From contig OY755046.1 in assembly GCA_963576565.1 (NCBI GenBank), positions 51,020,786 to 51,084,785 on the forward strand: a DNA stretch of 64,000 bases, given 5' to 3'. The translations under genes were made by a program, and so were the position numbers. Shown one piece after another: positions 55,960 through 64,000 of the stretch (positions are counted from its first letter, which is position 1; every line of letters starts with the position of its first letter). Origin of the DNA: Aspidapion aeneum (lineage: Eukaryota; Arthropoda; Insecta; Coleoptera; Brentidae). Under the pieces are notes generated by a model. It was given only the letters and a program-made list of their open reading frames with translations, ran no database searches and had not been told where the DNA came from.

Positions 55960-57290
55960 TAAATCCTCCCCCCGCATAATATTTTCTGTTAATGACAATA
56001 CAAGCCAAACTGGTCTTCTAAGTAATAAAGGAATATTGTGCCCATTGACTTCTATACCCTTTCAGGGCTTTATACAACTCAATGATTGTGCCCAAGGTTC
56101 CTGGAAATTTCTGTCATTCTGTCAAAATTCTTAGGTCCGTCAACCCAAAAAACCAATAAGGCATCTTATACAAGACCTCTGTCTTACTTCCAGCGACATC
56201 AGAACGGCTCGTAGACTGTCCCCGCTATATATACCAGGAGGCTTCAACTGTACTTTAATATTCGTGAAAACAAAAGCTTTTCTAATAATTTCTTTACTTT
56301 GTACTCCCATTTTCCCTTAGGGCCAAAAAAAAATTTGAATTAGAACACCCGTTGATCATTGAGGATCTGTAATACGAACCAAAGCAAATTTTTGTGTCGT
56401 ATTTATGTCTTTTGGGACTCAAGTTTTGTAACTACCCGTTGGATATATCATATTTGATCTGTTCCTCTTTGGGTAATGAAACTACCAGCTTCTTTGTGTG
56501 TAATTTGGCTGGCAGTTTTTGGCAAAAGCTCTTAGCCTTATCTACTCAAAGAACCAAAAGTCTCAACAACAAAAGTTGTTGTTTATCTAATTTCCTCTTT
56601 TATTACTGTTTCTTCCACTATTACAGTTTTGGAAAAATAATACTCAATGAAATCCCATCAATCCGTTTCCTGTCTGTTATACAAATACTAGGAAGCTCAA
56701 ACTGTGTCTGAGTATTCGCCAAAACAAAAGCCCTTCTTATTATTATTTCATTTATTTCCAGACACAACTTAATCTTGCTGTTCCTGCAGCAGAGCCCATT
56801 TAGGCCAAACATACCATCATCATTATCTTATCTACTTAAAGAACCAAAAGTCTCAACAATAAAACTTGTTGTTGTTTTTCTAATTTTCTCTTGTATTACT
56901 ACTTCTTCCGCTTTTACAGAAGTTTTCAAAATATGAGACACTGCTTTTATCTATCATAAACCATCTGTACCATATTTCCACGGAATCAATGAAATCCCAT
57001 CAATCCGTTTACTCTCAGTTCTACAAATACCAGGAAGCTCAAACTGTGCAGGAGTATTCGCCAAAACAAAAGCCCTTCTGATCATTATTTAGTTTATTTC
57101 CAGAGACAACTTAACCTTGCTGTTCCTGCAGCAGAGCCCACTTAAGCCAAACATACCATCATCATCAGTGTTTGGATTATCATTAAGAATTTTGGCAATA
57201 GCTCTTAGCCTAAAAGAACTGTGCTGGTGTGTTCGCCAAAACAAAAGCCCTTCTGATTATTATTTCGTTTATTTTCACTGGCAAAAACCT
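55960..57290 (-). pseudogene. tandem degenerate copies of a retroelement C-terminal segment
   Basis: Read on the minus strand, the unit encodes MFGLSGLCCRNSK, then MIRRAFVLANTPAQFELPGI, CRTESKRIDGISLIPWKYG and, after stops, a SFIVETFGSLS-like end. This order matches a segment (HGLSCxKSxGR ... RALxSAxVPAxLEPxGxxRxDGKRPDGxTLxPWK ... VAxETLG) often seen at the end of reverse-transcriptase-like predictions in invertebrates. Copies of the AFVLANT part lie near 57250, 57065, 56720 and 56270. The match is from memory of the family and the copies are all broken. Confidence 0.55.
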
Positions 57291-57299
57291 TTCATATCC

Positions 57300-58285
57300 T
57301 TCAAAACATTACGAGTGGATGGTCGACACCAAACTAAAAAAAACTTAATACCATGAACACATTTTTGTAATAAAAATGGATAAAACAAATAAAAGATTTA
57401 TAACTAAAATCATAAGTTTTGAAAACCAAAATTATTTAAATTTACCTACATAAGTAAATTTGGTAAAACAGATAAAAACCTTCAATCTTGAATAGTCAAA
57501 AATGTTTTTCAAAACCCTTCATATTAAAGGAAAATCTTTAAATCTGGCAATACTGATAAACCCGTTTGATCATTAAGAATCTGTAAAAGAGATCAAAGCA
57601 ATAGTATGTCGTATTTATATCTTTAGAAATTTTTTGGCGCCTTTTATAAGATCTTCTAAAAAAGTTAAATTCACTCTTTTATGGAATTGCCGGCCTGCAG
57701 TTTTTTAATTAAGTATTGTGTTTTGGAATTTCTGTTTCCTTTATATTGTTGTAACCATGCTTTTTTCAACATCATTCTTGTGTTGAAATAGTTTTGCTTT
57801 AGCATTGTAATAAAAGTCACAAGACCTTAAGAATTATTTTATTTAGTTATGGTTGAGCTGTCAATGGTCTATTCAGCTGGTTTTTTGACGGATATTGAAA
57901 TTAAGTCGAAGAAGTTTAAAAAAAATTAAATCACTTTTTTTTCAGATCCATATTTATGAAAAATGGCATAACAAATGAACTAGGAAAATTGGTTTTAGAT
58001 TTCCCTTAATAAATAGCGCTGATAAAGTTTCATATTCCCATTTGTTAGGTTTTATTTCAATTTTAGATGCCGTTTTATGGCTTAGAGCCGTGAATGGACT
58101 TAAATGAAACACGAAATAATTCACGAAACGAACGTCGATGTTGGTGGTCCGTCAAAGCGGTCAAAGATTTTGATCGCTACTTATTTACGGTGCATAGAAT
58201 GCACTATGGATTTGAAACTCTTTTCCTATGAGTGTAGTTTATTAGTATAAATCAACGTTTAGGAAAATGCGCGATCGCATGATAT
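57300..58285. other. gene-free AT-rich stretch
   Basis: No repeat partner or coding motif was seen. Confidence 0.4.
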
Positions 58286-58289
58286 AAAC

Positions 58290-58614
58290 TCAATGTCCAG
58301 TAAGCTTAGTAGTAGTAGTACTGTGGGGTAGGCTCTCAGTCTGGCGACTAGGCACATGAAGCGCCCTTTTCACCAACCACCGGGCATCCTCCCTACTGCG
58401 TCCTTCCTTCGCTACCGAACCGAACCGTCTTCTGTACAAAGGCCAGAATATCGGGCCACCTCAGACACAGAAGGTCCTCCGTCTCAAAGGCTTTCTCTTC
58501 GAATACCTCTCTTCCTGCCTCTTTGTATGCTTCACATGATGAGAAGAAATGTGCCGAGGTCTCGTCCCTGGCCCAACATCCCTCGCACGTCGCGCCCTTC
58601 TTCACTCTCATCTT
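58290..58614 (-). pseudogene. C-terminus of a minus-strand LINE (downstream half)
   Basis: The minus-strand frame at 58611-58393 reads MRVKKGATCEGCWARDETSA then HFFSSC, a C-X2-C-X8-H-X4-C motif, and ends in LRWPDILAFVQKTVRF. This is the usual close of RNase H-bearing LINE proteins. Its upstream half lies beyond the inserted element, at 61474-62250. The 3' tail with CACAGTACTACTACTACT ends near 58300; a relative of this tail is at 31183-31262. Confidence 0.8.
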
Positions 58615-61422
58615 AGAGAGTTACTTAACAGCTTCTCTGACATCCTTGTTCTCACTGAAACTAAAATCAGTTCTGCAACACCTATTGTGAGCTATCTTTA
58701 TCCCGGCTATGACCTACACCACCGATTTCGACATAATTTTGGGATTTGTGTGTACATTAAAAATGACCTTTCATGTCATCGAGAGGAGAAGCTAGAACCA
58801 GCGAACCTCGATATCATATGGCTAAAATTCACCTCAAAGACATCGACCAAGTTCATCTGCTGCCTCTACCGACCGCCAAGTAACACCGAGTATCAAAACT
58901 TTTTTGCGACATTATCCGAAAACTGTGATAGTATACAGTCTAACTATCCACATGCGGAAATTGTTTTTTTAGGCGATTTCAACGTCCACAATATACCCTG
59001 GTTAAAACACCACAACAAAACAGATAATGAAGGCAGGGAAGCAGAAGCTTTTGCCATAAGTTGTGGTCTAACGCAGCTTGTCGATGAACCTACCCGTATC
59101 TCAGAAAGGGGTGAATTTGCAGCGCTTTTAGACTTGTTCCTAACTACAAATCCTGACTCGTACACAATTCAAGTAGATCCCCCACTTGGTTCATCCGATC
59201 ATAAACTTATAATAACAAAGTGCGAAATGCTCATACCACCAAGCCAACAATCACTTCCTCGTAAAATGTGGCACTATAAATCGGCAAAATGGAATGACCT
59301 TAAACAGTTTTACCTGGATTTTCCATGGCAAGAGGTTTGCTTTAGAATAGCTGATCCCACTATCTGCTGTGATGAAATAACAAAAGTGATCTTATCTGGA
59401 ATGGATGCATATATCCCACATACAATAAAACGCAGAGCAAATGCAAAACCTTGGTTCAACGGCCAGTGTCAAACGGCTGTACAGAAAAAACACAGAGCAT
59501 ATAACCTTTGGAAACGACAACAAACCGCTCAAAACCACACAGAATTTATAGAAGCCAGAAATAGTTGCAAAATTACTATTGACGCCGCCAAAGAAACATA
59601 CAATCAAAGAATAAAAAACAGGTTGCTGAATTGTCCAAGTAGTTCTAGGTCCTTTTGGTCACTTGCAAAAGCTGTTGGATCAAACTTCACCAAGTCATCC
59701 ATACCACCACTTACAGATAAAAATACTCACTTAGCCACAACATCAGAGGAAAAAGCCAATATGCTGGCCAAAATCTTTTCCTACAACTCAAACCTAACAG
59801 TGCCAAATGGAAAAACTCCACCGTTCATTGGAAGGGTTTCCCACAGTATGCCAGAGGTACCCTTTTGTCACAGAGAAATACGAAAATCCCTTAAAAAGTT
59901 GGATACAAACAAAGCAATGGGTCCAGATGGCATTCCCGCGATAGTACTCAAAAATTGTGCTAACGAACTCACCCCAACTTTCGCTAAATTATTCAATTTA
60001 TCTTACAGGCAAGGAGTATATCCATCATCATGGAAGTCTGCCGCAGTACAACCTATTCCAAAGAAAGGAAAAAAGACAGATCCGTTAAACTATAGACCAA
60101 TTGCTCTACTTCCGGTGATATCAAAAGTAATGGAAAGAGTTGTGAACAATCACCTAACCAAGTACTTGGAAAAGTACAAAATTATCAACGACAAGCAATA
60201 CGGATTTCGAAAATATAGGTCAACTGGCGATTTACTTACATACGTCACTCACTTATGGCAAAAAGCGATTGAGTTACGGGGCGAAACAAGAACAATTGCC
60301 TTAGATATATCAAAAGCATTCGATAAAGTCTGGCATGAAAATCTGCTCAACAAGCTCAAAGCAATGGGATTGTCGCCGAAACTTTGCACTTGGTTTGAAA
60401 GTTACCTTAAGGATAGATCCATTTATGTTGCACTGGATGGCCGGAACTCCAACTCTTACCAAATAAATGCTGGTGTGCCACAGGGAGCAATCCTTTCGCC
60501 AACACTTTTTCTGATTTACATAAATGACCTCATAGATAGAACAGTAAATCCACTTTATTGTTTTGCAGATGATGGCAATGTAGTCTCCTCAGTCATACCA
60601 CCCACTCAGTGTCTATCCGCACGTGAATTCCATCATCTTAGACAAACTCAAATATCACAGATAAATAACGACCTGGAGATAATAGAGGACTGGGGCAACA
60701 AAAACCTTGTACAGTTTAACGCGCAGAAAACCCAAGCAGCCCTGTTTTCAAAAAAGACCAGCACCGGTGAGCCAAACATCATGTTATCTGGAAGTGCTGT
60801 CACATTGCAGAGCCAGTTGAACATCTTAGGAGTCACTGCAGAGACCAACATGTCTTGGCACAGTCACGTGGCAGATATAGCTAAAAGGGCGTCCCAAAAG
60901 CTTGGGGTGCTGTTTCGTACAAGACATCTGTATACACCAAGCCAACTGCTGACCCTCTACAAAGCCCAGATTCGACCAACTATGGAGTACTGCTCACATA
61001 TATGGAGTGCGGCACCCAAACATACCTTAATGCTTTTGAACACCGTGCAAAAACGAGCTATCAAGCTGATCAATGACCCCGCACTTACCCGTAGCTTGGA
61101 TAGTCTCGAACATCGAAGAACTGTGGGCGATCTATCTCTCTTCTATAGGTATTATCACGGAAAATGCTCTGAAGAGTTGGCACGTATGATCCCCTCGGGA
61201 GTAGCACCTACTAGGCGAACACGTCAAACAGACGGTAACCATCAATTTACTGTCAACATAGAGGCACCAAGAACCTCGTTATATCAGAATTCATATCTCT
61301 GGAGAACAGCATCGCTGTGGAATAAACTCCCTGCGACAGTTTTCCCTGCAGGTTACAACCTGAACCGTTTCAAAACCAACACACACCAACATTTCCGCGC
61401 ACTGGCCGCTTCTCGAGCGTGA
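58615..61422 (+). CDS. LINE endonuclease-reverse transcriptase, N-terminally truncated
   Basis: The frame is open for about 935 codons of element sequence; the ATG at 58549 belongs to the host LINE, not to this gene. Residue numbers count from that ATG. The endonuclease part keeps the catalytic Glu in LTETK (37), GDFNVH (Asp144, Asn146) and SSDH (Asp218, His219), but lacks the first strand of the fold. The RT domain has NKAMGPDGIP, NYRPIALLPVISK, ALDISKAFD (587-593), AGVPQGAILSP and CFADDG (673-677). The tail contains LNILGVTAETNMSWHSH and HRRTVGDLSLFYRYYHGKCS. It lacks RNase H. It resembles Jockey/CR1-like LINE proteins that are common in arthropods. The uninterrupted frame shows a recent insertion, but the copy should not be able to move by itself. 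Confidence 0.9.
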   Translation, partial: RELLNSFSDILVLTETKISSATPIVSYLYPGYDLHHRFRHNFGICVYIKNDLSCHREEKLEPANLDIIWLKFTSKTSTKFICCLYRPPSNTEYQNFFATLSENCDSIQSNYPHAEIVFLGDFNVHNIPWLKHHNKTDNEGREAEAFAISCGLTQLVDEPTRISERGEFAALLDLFLTTNPDSYTIQVDPPLGSSDHKLIITKCEMLIPPSQQSLPRKMWHYKSAKWNDLKQFYLDFPWQEVCFRIADPTICCDEITKVILSGMDAYIPHTIKRRANAKPWFNGQCQTAVQKKHRAYNLWKRQQTAQNHTEFIEARNSCKITIDAAKETYNQRIKNRLLNCPSSSRSFWSLAKAVGSNFTKSSIPPLTDKNTHLATTSEEKANMLAKIFSYNSNLTVPNGKTPPFIGRVSHSMPEVPFCHREIRKSLKKLDTNKAMGPDGIPAIVLKNCANELTPTFAKLFNLSYRQGVYPSSWKSAAVQPIPKKGKKTDPLNYRPIALLPVISKVMERVVNNHLTKYLEKYKIINDKQYGFRKYRSTGDLLTYVTHLWQKAIELRGETRTIALDISKAFDKVWHENLLNKLKAMGLSPKLCTWFESYLKDRSIYVALDGRNSNSYQINAGVPQGAILSPTLFLIYINDLIDRTVNPLYCFADDGNVVSSVIPPTQCLSAREFHHLRQTQISQINNDLEIIEDWGNKNLVQFNAQKTQAALFSKKTSTGEPNIMLSGSAVTLQSQLNILGVTAETNMSWHSHVADIAKRASQKLGVLFRTRHLYTPSQLLTLYKAQIRPTMEYCSHIWSAAPKHTLMLLNTVQKRAIKLINDPALTRSLDSLEHRRTVGDLSLFYRYYHGKCSEELARMIPSGVAPTRRTRQTDGNHQFTVNIEAPRTSLYQNSYLWRTASLWNKLPATVFPAGYNLNRFKTNTHQHFRALAASRA

Positions 61423-61468
61423 TAGGGATACCCTTGCGAGTGCGCTTAACCGTAAAAAAAAAAAAAAA
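58615..61468 (+). mobile_element. 5'-truncated LINE inserted into another LINE, with ATCTT duplication
   Basis: The element starts inside its endonuclease domain (AGAGAGTTACTTAACAGC) and ends in an A-run at 61454-61469. ATCTT stands just before it (58610-58614) and just after the A-run (61469-61473). The flanking sequences are two halves of one minus-strand LINE frame. Truncation at the 5' end, an A-tail and a short duplication are the hallmarks of target-primed reverse transcription. Confidence 0.88.
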
Positions 61469-61473
61469 ATCTT

Positions 61474-62250
61474 CGTCAAGTGTCCTTGTAGGACGGAGTG
61501 TCCAGTTAGGACTCCCACTATGGCGCCCACCTCTCTTCGTGTTCTACGGGACTTGCTATATCCTGTCACATACTCCTTCGCCTGTCTGGCGTTGATCCAT
61601 TGCTTTTGTATCTCTTTCTGGGTCTACTCTGTTAGGGCCTACTTGATTTTCCCTCTTGTGAGCCCCAGGAAAGGCTATGGCCCGACATATTTTAGCCGGA
61701 AACCAACCCAGGCGAGTTCGTCCGCTTTCTCGTTTTCTGGGACTCCCATGTGGCCTGGGACCCATACGAGCTCCACCTATATTACTCCAGCCAACCCCTA
61801 AAGTGCATCCGCACACTCCTGCACCAAACCCGCGGAGATGGTTGGTTTGCACAGTGCTTTCAGCGCAGCTTGACTGTCTGAACAGATGCAGAGGCGCTTT
61901 CCTGTTTCATTCCTAATTTCTTTCTCTCATGTTACCGCCAGTACAGCATAAACCTCCGTCTGAAAGACTGTTGCATTGTATCCCAGCGAGTAGCTTTTTC
62001 CAATACCCTTACATTCCACGTACACTCCTGCACCGGTCGAATTCCGGTCTGTCAGCCTTCATCCGTCTGTATAGCAGACCGTGGCATCGCTAAGGAATTA
62101 AACCCCGTCCTCCTTCCATATATCTCTTGGCGGTATGGTTACACGGTATCTCCTTTTCTCCCTTAACAGCTTCTCTGGCATCGCTAGCCTGTACGTCGAT
62201 AGAGAAGTCTTTAGTAAGCTTCCTCTACAACCATATCAGTACCTAAGTAA
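61474..62250 (-). pseudogene. RNase H domain of the minus-strand LINE (upstream half)
   Basis: On the minus strand, in order: ATVCYTDG (near 62080), TGAGVYVECKG, ATVFQTEVYAV, LCICSDSQAALKAL (with a frame change), LVWVPGHMGVPENEKADELA and the C-terminal VGAIVGVLTGHSVLQGHLTK. The acidic residues in YTDG, QTEVYA and CSDS and the His in VPGHMG are the RNase H active-site set. After K the plus-strand element intervenes, and the frame resumes at 58614 as MRVKKGATCEGC. Stops and shifts show it was decayed, at least in part. Confidence 0.82.
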
Positions 62251-62259
62251 TCAACTTTA

Positions 62260-63080
62260 TTGCTTTAAGTTTAACTAAATGTTTAAGAGGTTTAAGATTA
62301 AATCTTAATCTTTGATTTTTTGACAAGAATACACAACGACAACTCCCGATCAACCCCTAACAATGGATGATACTTCGGATACCGAAGAACGAAATTATTA
62401 TTGTTAGTTGTTTTCTCCGTGATTTATTCAGTTTGTATTTTATTCTCAGTGTCATTTTGGAAAATCCACGATCCAAAATCGTGCTTAATCGATCCCTTAC
62501 CTTTGCTTTAATTACACGAGATATTTAATATTGATTTGTTTTTATTTATTTTACATCACTCATTTTCTCGATCGAGAGTGTTAAACATTCCAGCTTTTAA
62601 AACGTATGTACAATTATCTCAGAAACCAAACATAATCATGGTAAAATTTCCAACAGAGAGAGCGATCAAGTACCCTGATTTTTTGCACTACGTGGCAGTG
62701 TTGCCGCTTTGGTCGGTGAGAAACAAGTCACGATGTTAATTTGTCGCACCTCATATAATGATATATGTAAGCCGCTTCCTGTTAAGACTATTTTCCAAGA
62801 TACTTGTAGTACTGTTAAATAAAGGGATGTTATACTGAGACGCGATATAGTGTTGGCGGATAATTTGCAATTTTGTTTGGCATGAAATCCACTAAACAAC
62901 ATTTTACGAGTTATACATGAATATTTAAAGATTGAATTTTTTTTTTTAGAAAAAGGACCAAATAGCCTATAAGCCATAAACAGAGAAATACTCGAGTATA
63001 ATAATAAGTTCTGGCACCTTTTCCAAACAGAAAAAGTCATATTTTTTTGTGGTTTTGGAAAAGGCGGTATTGGTCATCAG
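62260..63080. other. gene-free stretch
   Basis: No recognisable coding motif; frames at 62536-62739 and 62666-63040 are unsupported. Confidence 0.4.
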
Positions 63081-63081
63081 C

Positions 63082-63135
63082 AGTGGCTTCTGCTACAGGA
63101 AAGGCAACAGGGCAGTGCCCTCCCAAAACTAGACA
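63082..63135 (+). mobile_element. possible hAT element left end
   Basis: CAGTGGCTTCTGCTACAGG and GGGCAGTGCCCTCCCAAAAC lie about 400 bp upstream of the hAT-like coding region. CAGTGGC and GCAGTGCCCTCCC resemble hAT tips, but the other end is outside the window, so the boundary is a guess. Confidence 0.35.
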
Positions 63136-63530
63136 ACAAACAGTATTTTTAATTGATGTATTTAAAAAAAGTTAAATCTTCCCGTACGACATGATTGTCT
63201 AGTTCTTGTTATTATCTATGGTTAACAACGAGCTACTAATTGGGTGAACTTTTTCAACGTAAATAATTGCAAGCCGGCCGCGCCGCGCGGAGCAATCTTT
63301 CAATTTTACCCGTTTTTCAGCGTTGTCTGGGTGGCTTTTCTCGGGGCGGGAGGAATGTTTGTTTTAGTTCACGTCGGCCATCATCATCGTGCGGAAGCGT
63401 GTTGCCCTTTCCAGTGTTGCCGGTTCTATCCGTAGTAAAGACGTATGAATTTGTTTTGATTTGGGGTTTGTCAGTAGTAAAAACCCTACAGGTCGCGTGT
63501 CATTGTTTGTTTTTGTTATCGTTTGTTTAT

Positions 63531-64000
63531 AAAATCGAAATAAATACCGTCGATTACATAATTAACTGTGCAAATTTAAATACGTTGACATATGAACTTC
63601 GATTACAAATAAAATCTTTAGGTCCACATAGACCGGACCTAAAAATTAACCAAAATTTTAGTGTAAGTAATGCCGAGGGGTGTTCCATAAAAACTTATAA
63701 TAGAAAATTTAATAAAAAATTATACGATGCTGCAAACTGGTTGTGTGGTTGTGAAAAAAGAAATGCTTTTTTTTGCTTTATTTGTCTTGTTATGAACAAT
63801 CCACGAAGTGATCCTGCGGGCAAAGGAAATGTGTGATATTAAGCACTTTAGTAAAGTAAGTAAAGTAAGTGGTATTCAATTAAATAACCACATAGAATTT
63901 TCTATGCTAGGCAATAGTGATATTAGGTACCAGTTGAATAGTGCCTATAGGCAAAACATTACCAAACATAATGAAAATATGACAAAAATTAGACATATAC
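63531..64000 (+). pseudogene. hAT-like transposase N-terminus (TTF-type zinc finger), frameshifted, cut by window end
   Basis: From about 63531 the frame reads KIEINTVDYIINCANLNTLT, ELRLQIKSLGPHRPDLKIN, RKFNKKLYDAANWLCGCEKR and NAFFCFICLVM. This is the TTF/ZMYM-like zinc finger (W-L-C-x-C and C-x2-C pattern) that opens a group of insect hAT-type transposases with a DUF4371 region. At 63836 the frame stops, but the +1 frame from about 63829 continues the family pattern as CDIKHFSKVSKVSG, IEFSMLGNSDIRYQLNSAYR and ITKHNENMTKIRHI to the window end. So one base has been gained or lost near 63810-63830. The upstream part of the 63267 frame is unrelated in style. An intron is a less likely reading, because the two parts join without a gap. 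Confidence 0.75.

Noticed and set aside
58549..58614. ATG at 58549 as the real start of the LINE protein
   Set aside because: These codons are antisense to the older minus-strand LINE and lie outside the ATCTT junction, so the frame extends there by chance.
1..64000. tRNA or rRNA genes
   Set aside because: No cloverleaf with A and B boxes or rRNA core sequence was noticed by eye; a covariance-model scan would be needed to exclude them.

Overview
The window looks like a repeat-rich intergenic region of an arthropod nuclear genome, most likely an insect and possibly a beetle (the group is inference from element style and base composition). It is AT-rich, has no bacterial-style gene packing, and carries no host protein-coding gene, tRNA, rRNA or CRISPR array that I can support. 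Nearly all recognisable coding sequence belongs to transposable elements, most of it decayed. Layout: 0-5 kb holds a repeat with ~125-bp tandem units and a hairpin end, a (GGTTC)n tract, and a 1.08-kb foldback element whose inverted ends are minisatellite arrays and which is flanked by a perfect 9-bp duplication. 4.8-11.4 kb holds LINE reverse-transcriptase remnants (minus strand) and a Penelope-like element with a GIY-YIG endonuclease reading frame and inverted termini. 13-25.6 kb is a field of short non-autonomous DNA elements: G-rich-ended hAT-type MITEs with 8-bp target duplications, TA-flanked mariner-type MITEs, and a tandem-repeat element with inverted ends. 27-36.5 kb holds a ~185-bp satellite-like array, a 777-bp hAT-type element with perfect termini and duplication, and three large palindromic structures, the largest a 1,635-bp near-complete palindrome. 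37.6-39.2 kb holds a PIF/Harbinger-type MITE and duplicated flanks. 40.4-42.9 kb holds a 5'-truncated LINE with one internal stop. 42.9-50.4 kb holds three copies of a repeat with hairpin ends and a cluster of palindromic AATATTGCGCAATATT-type motifs. 51.6-57.3 kb holds a second copy of the window-start repeat, hAT MITEs, and tandem degenerate copies of a retroelement C-terminal segment. 58.3-62.25 kb is the clearest history: a minus-strand LINE (RNase H plus CCHC motif) split by a younger plus-strand LINE that still has an open EN-RT frame, an A-tail and an ATCTT duplication. The window ends inside a hAT-like transposase gene with a TTF-type zinc finger and a frameshift. How the parts work together: they do not form a pathway. 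The record is one of successive insertions, elements within elements, and repeated generation of inverted repeats. The least explained structures are the minisatellite-ended foldback, the 22-bp palindromic insertion with a 10-bp duplication inside one arm of the 1.6-kb palindrome, the AATATTGCGCAATATT cluster, and a 45-bp-arm hairpin with direct-repeat flanks. All matches were made by eye; no search was run.
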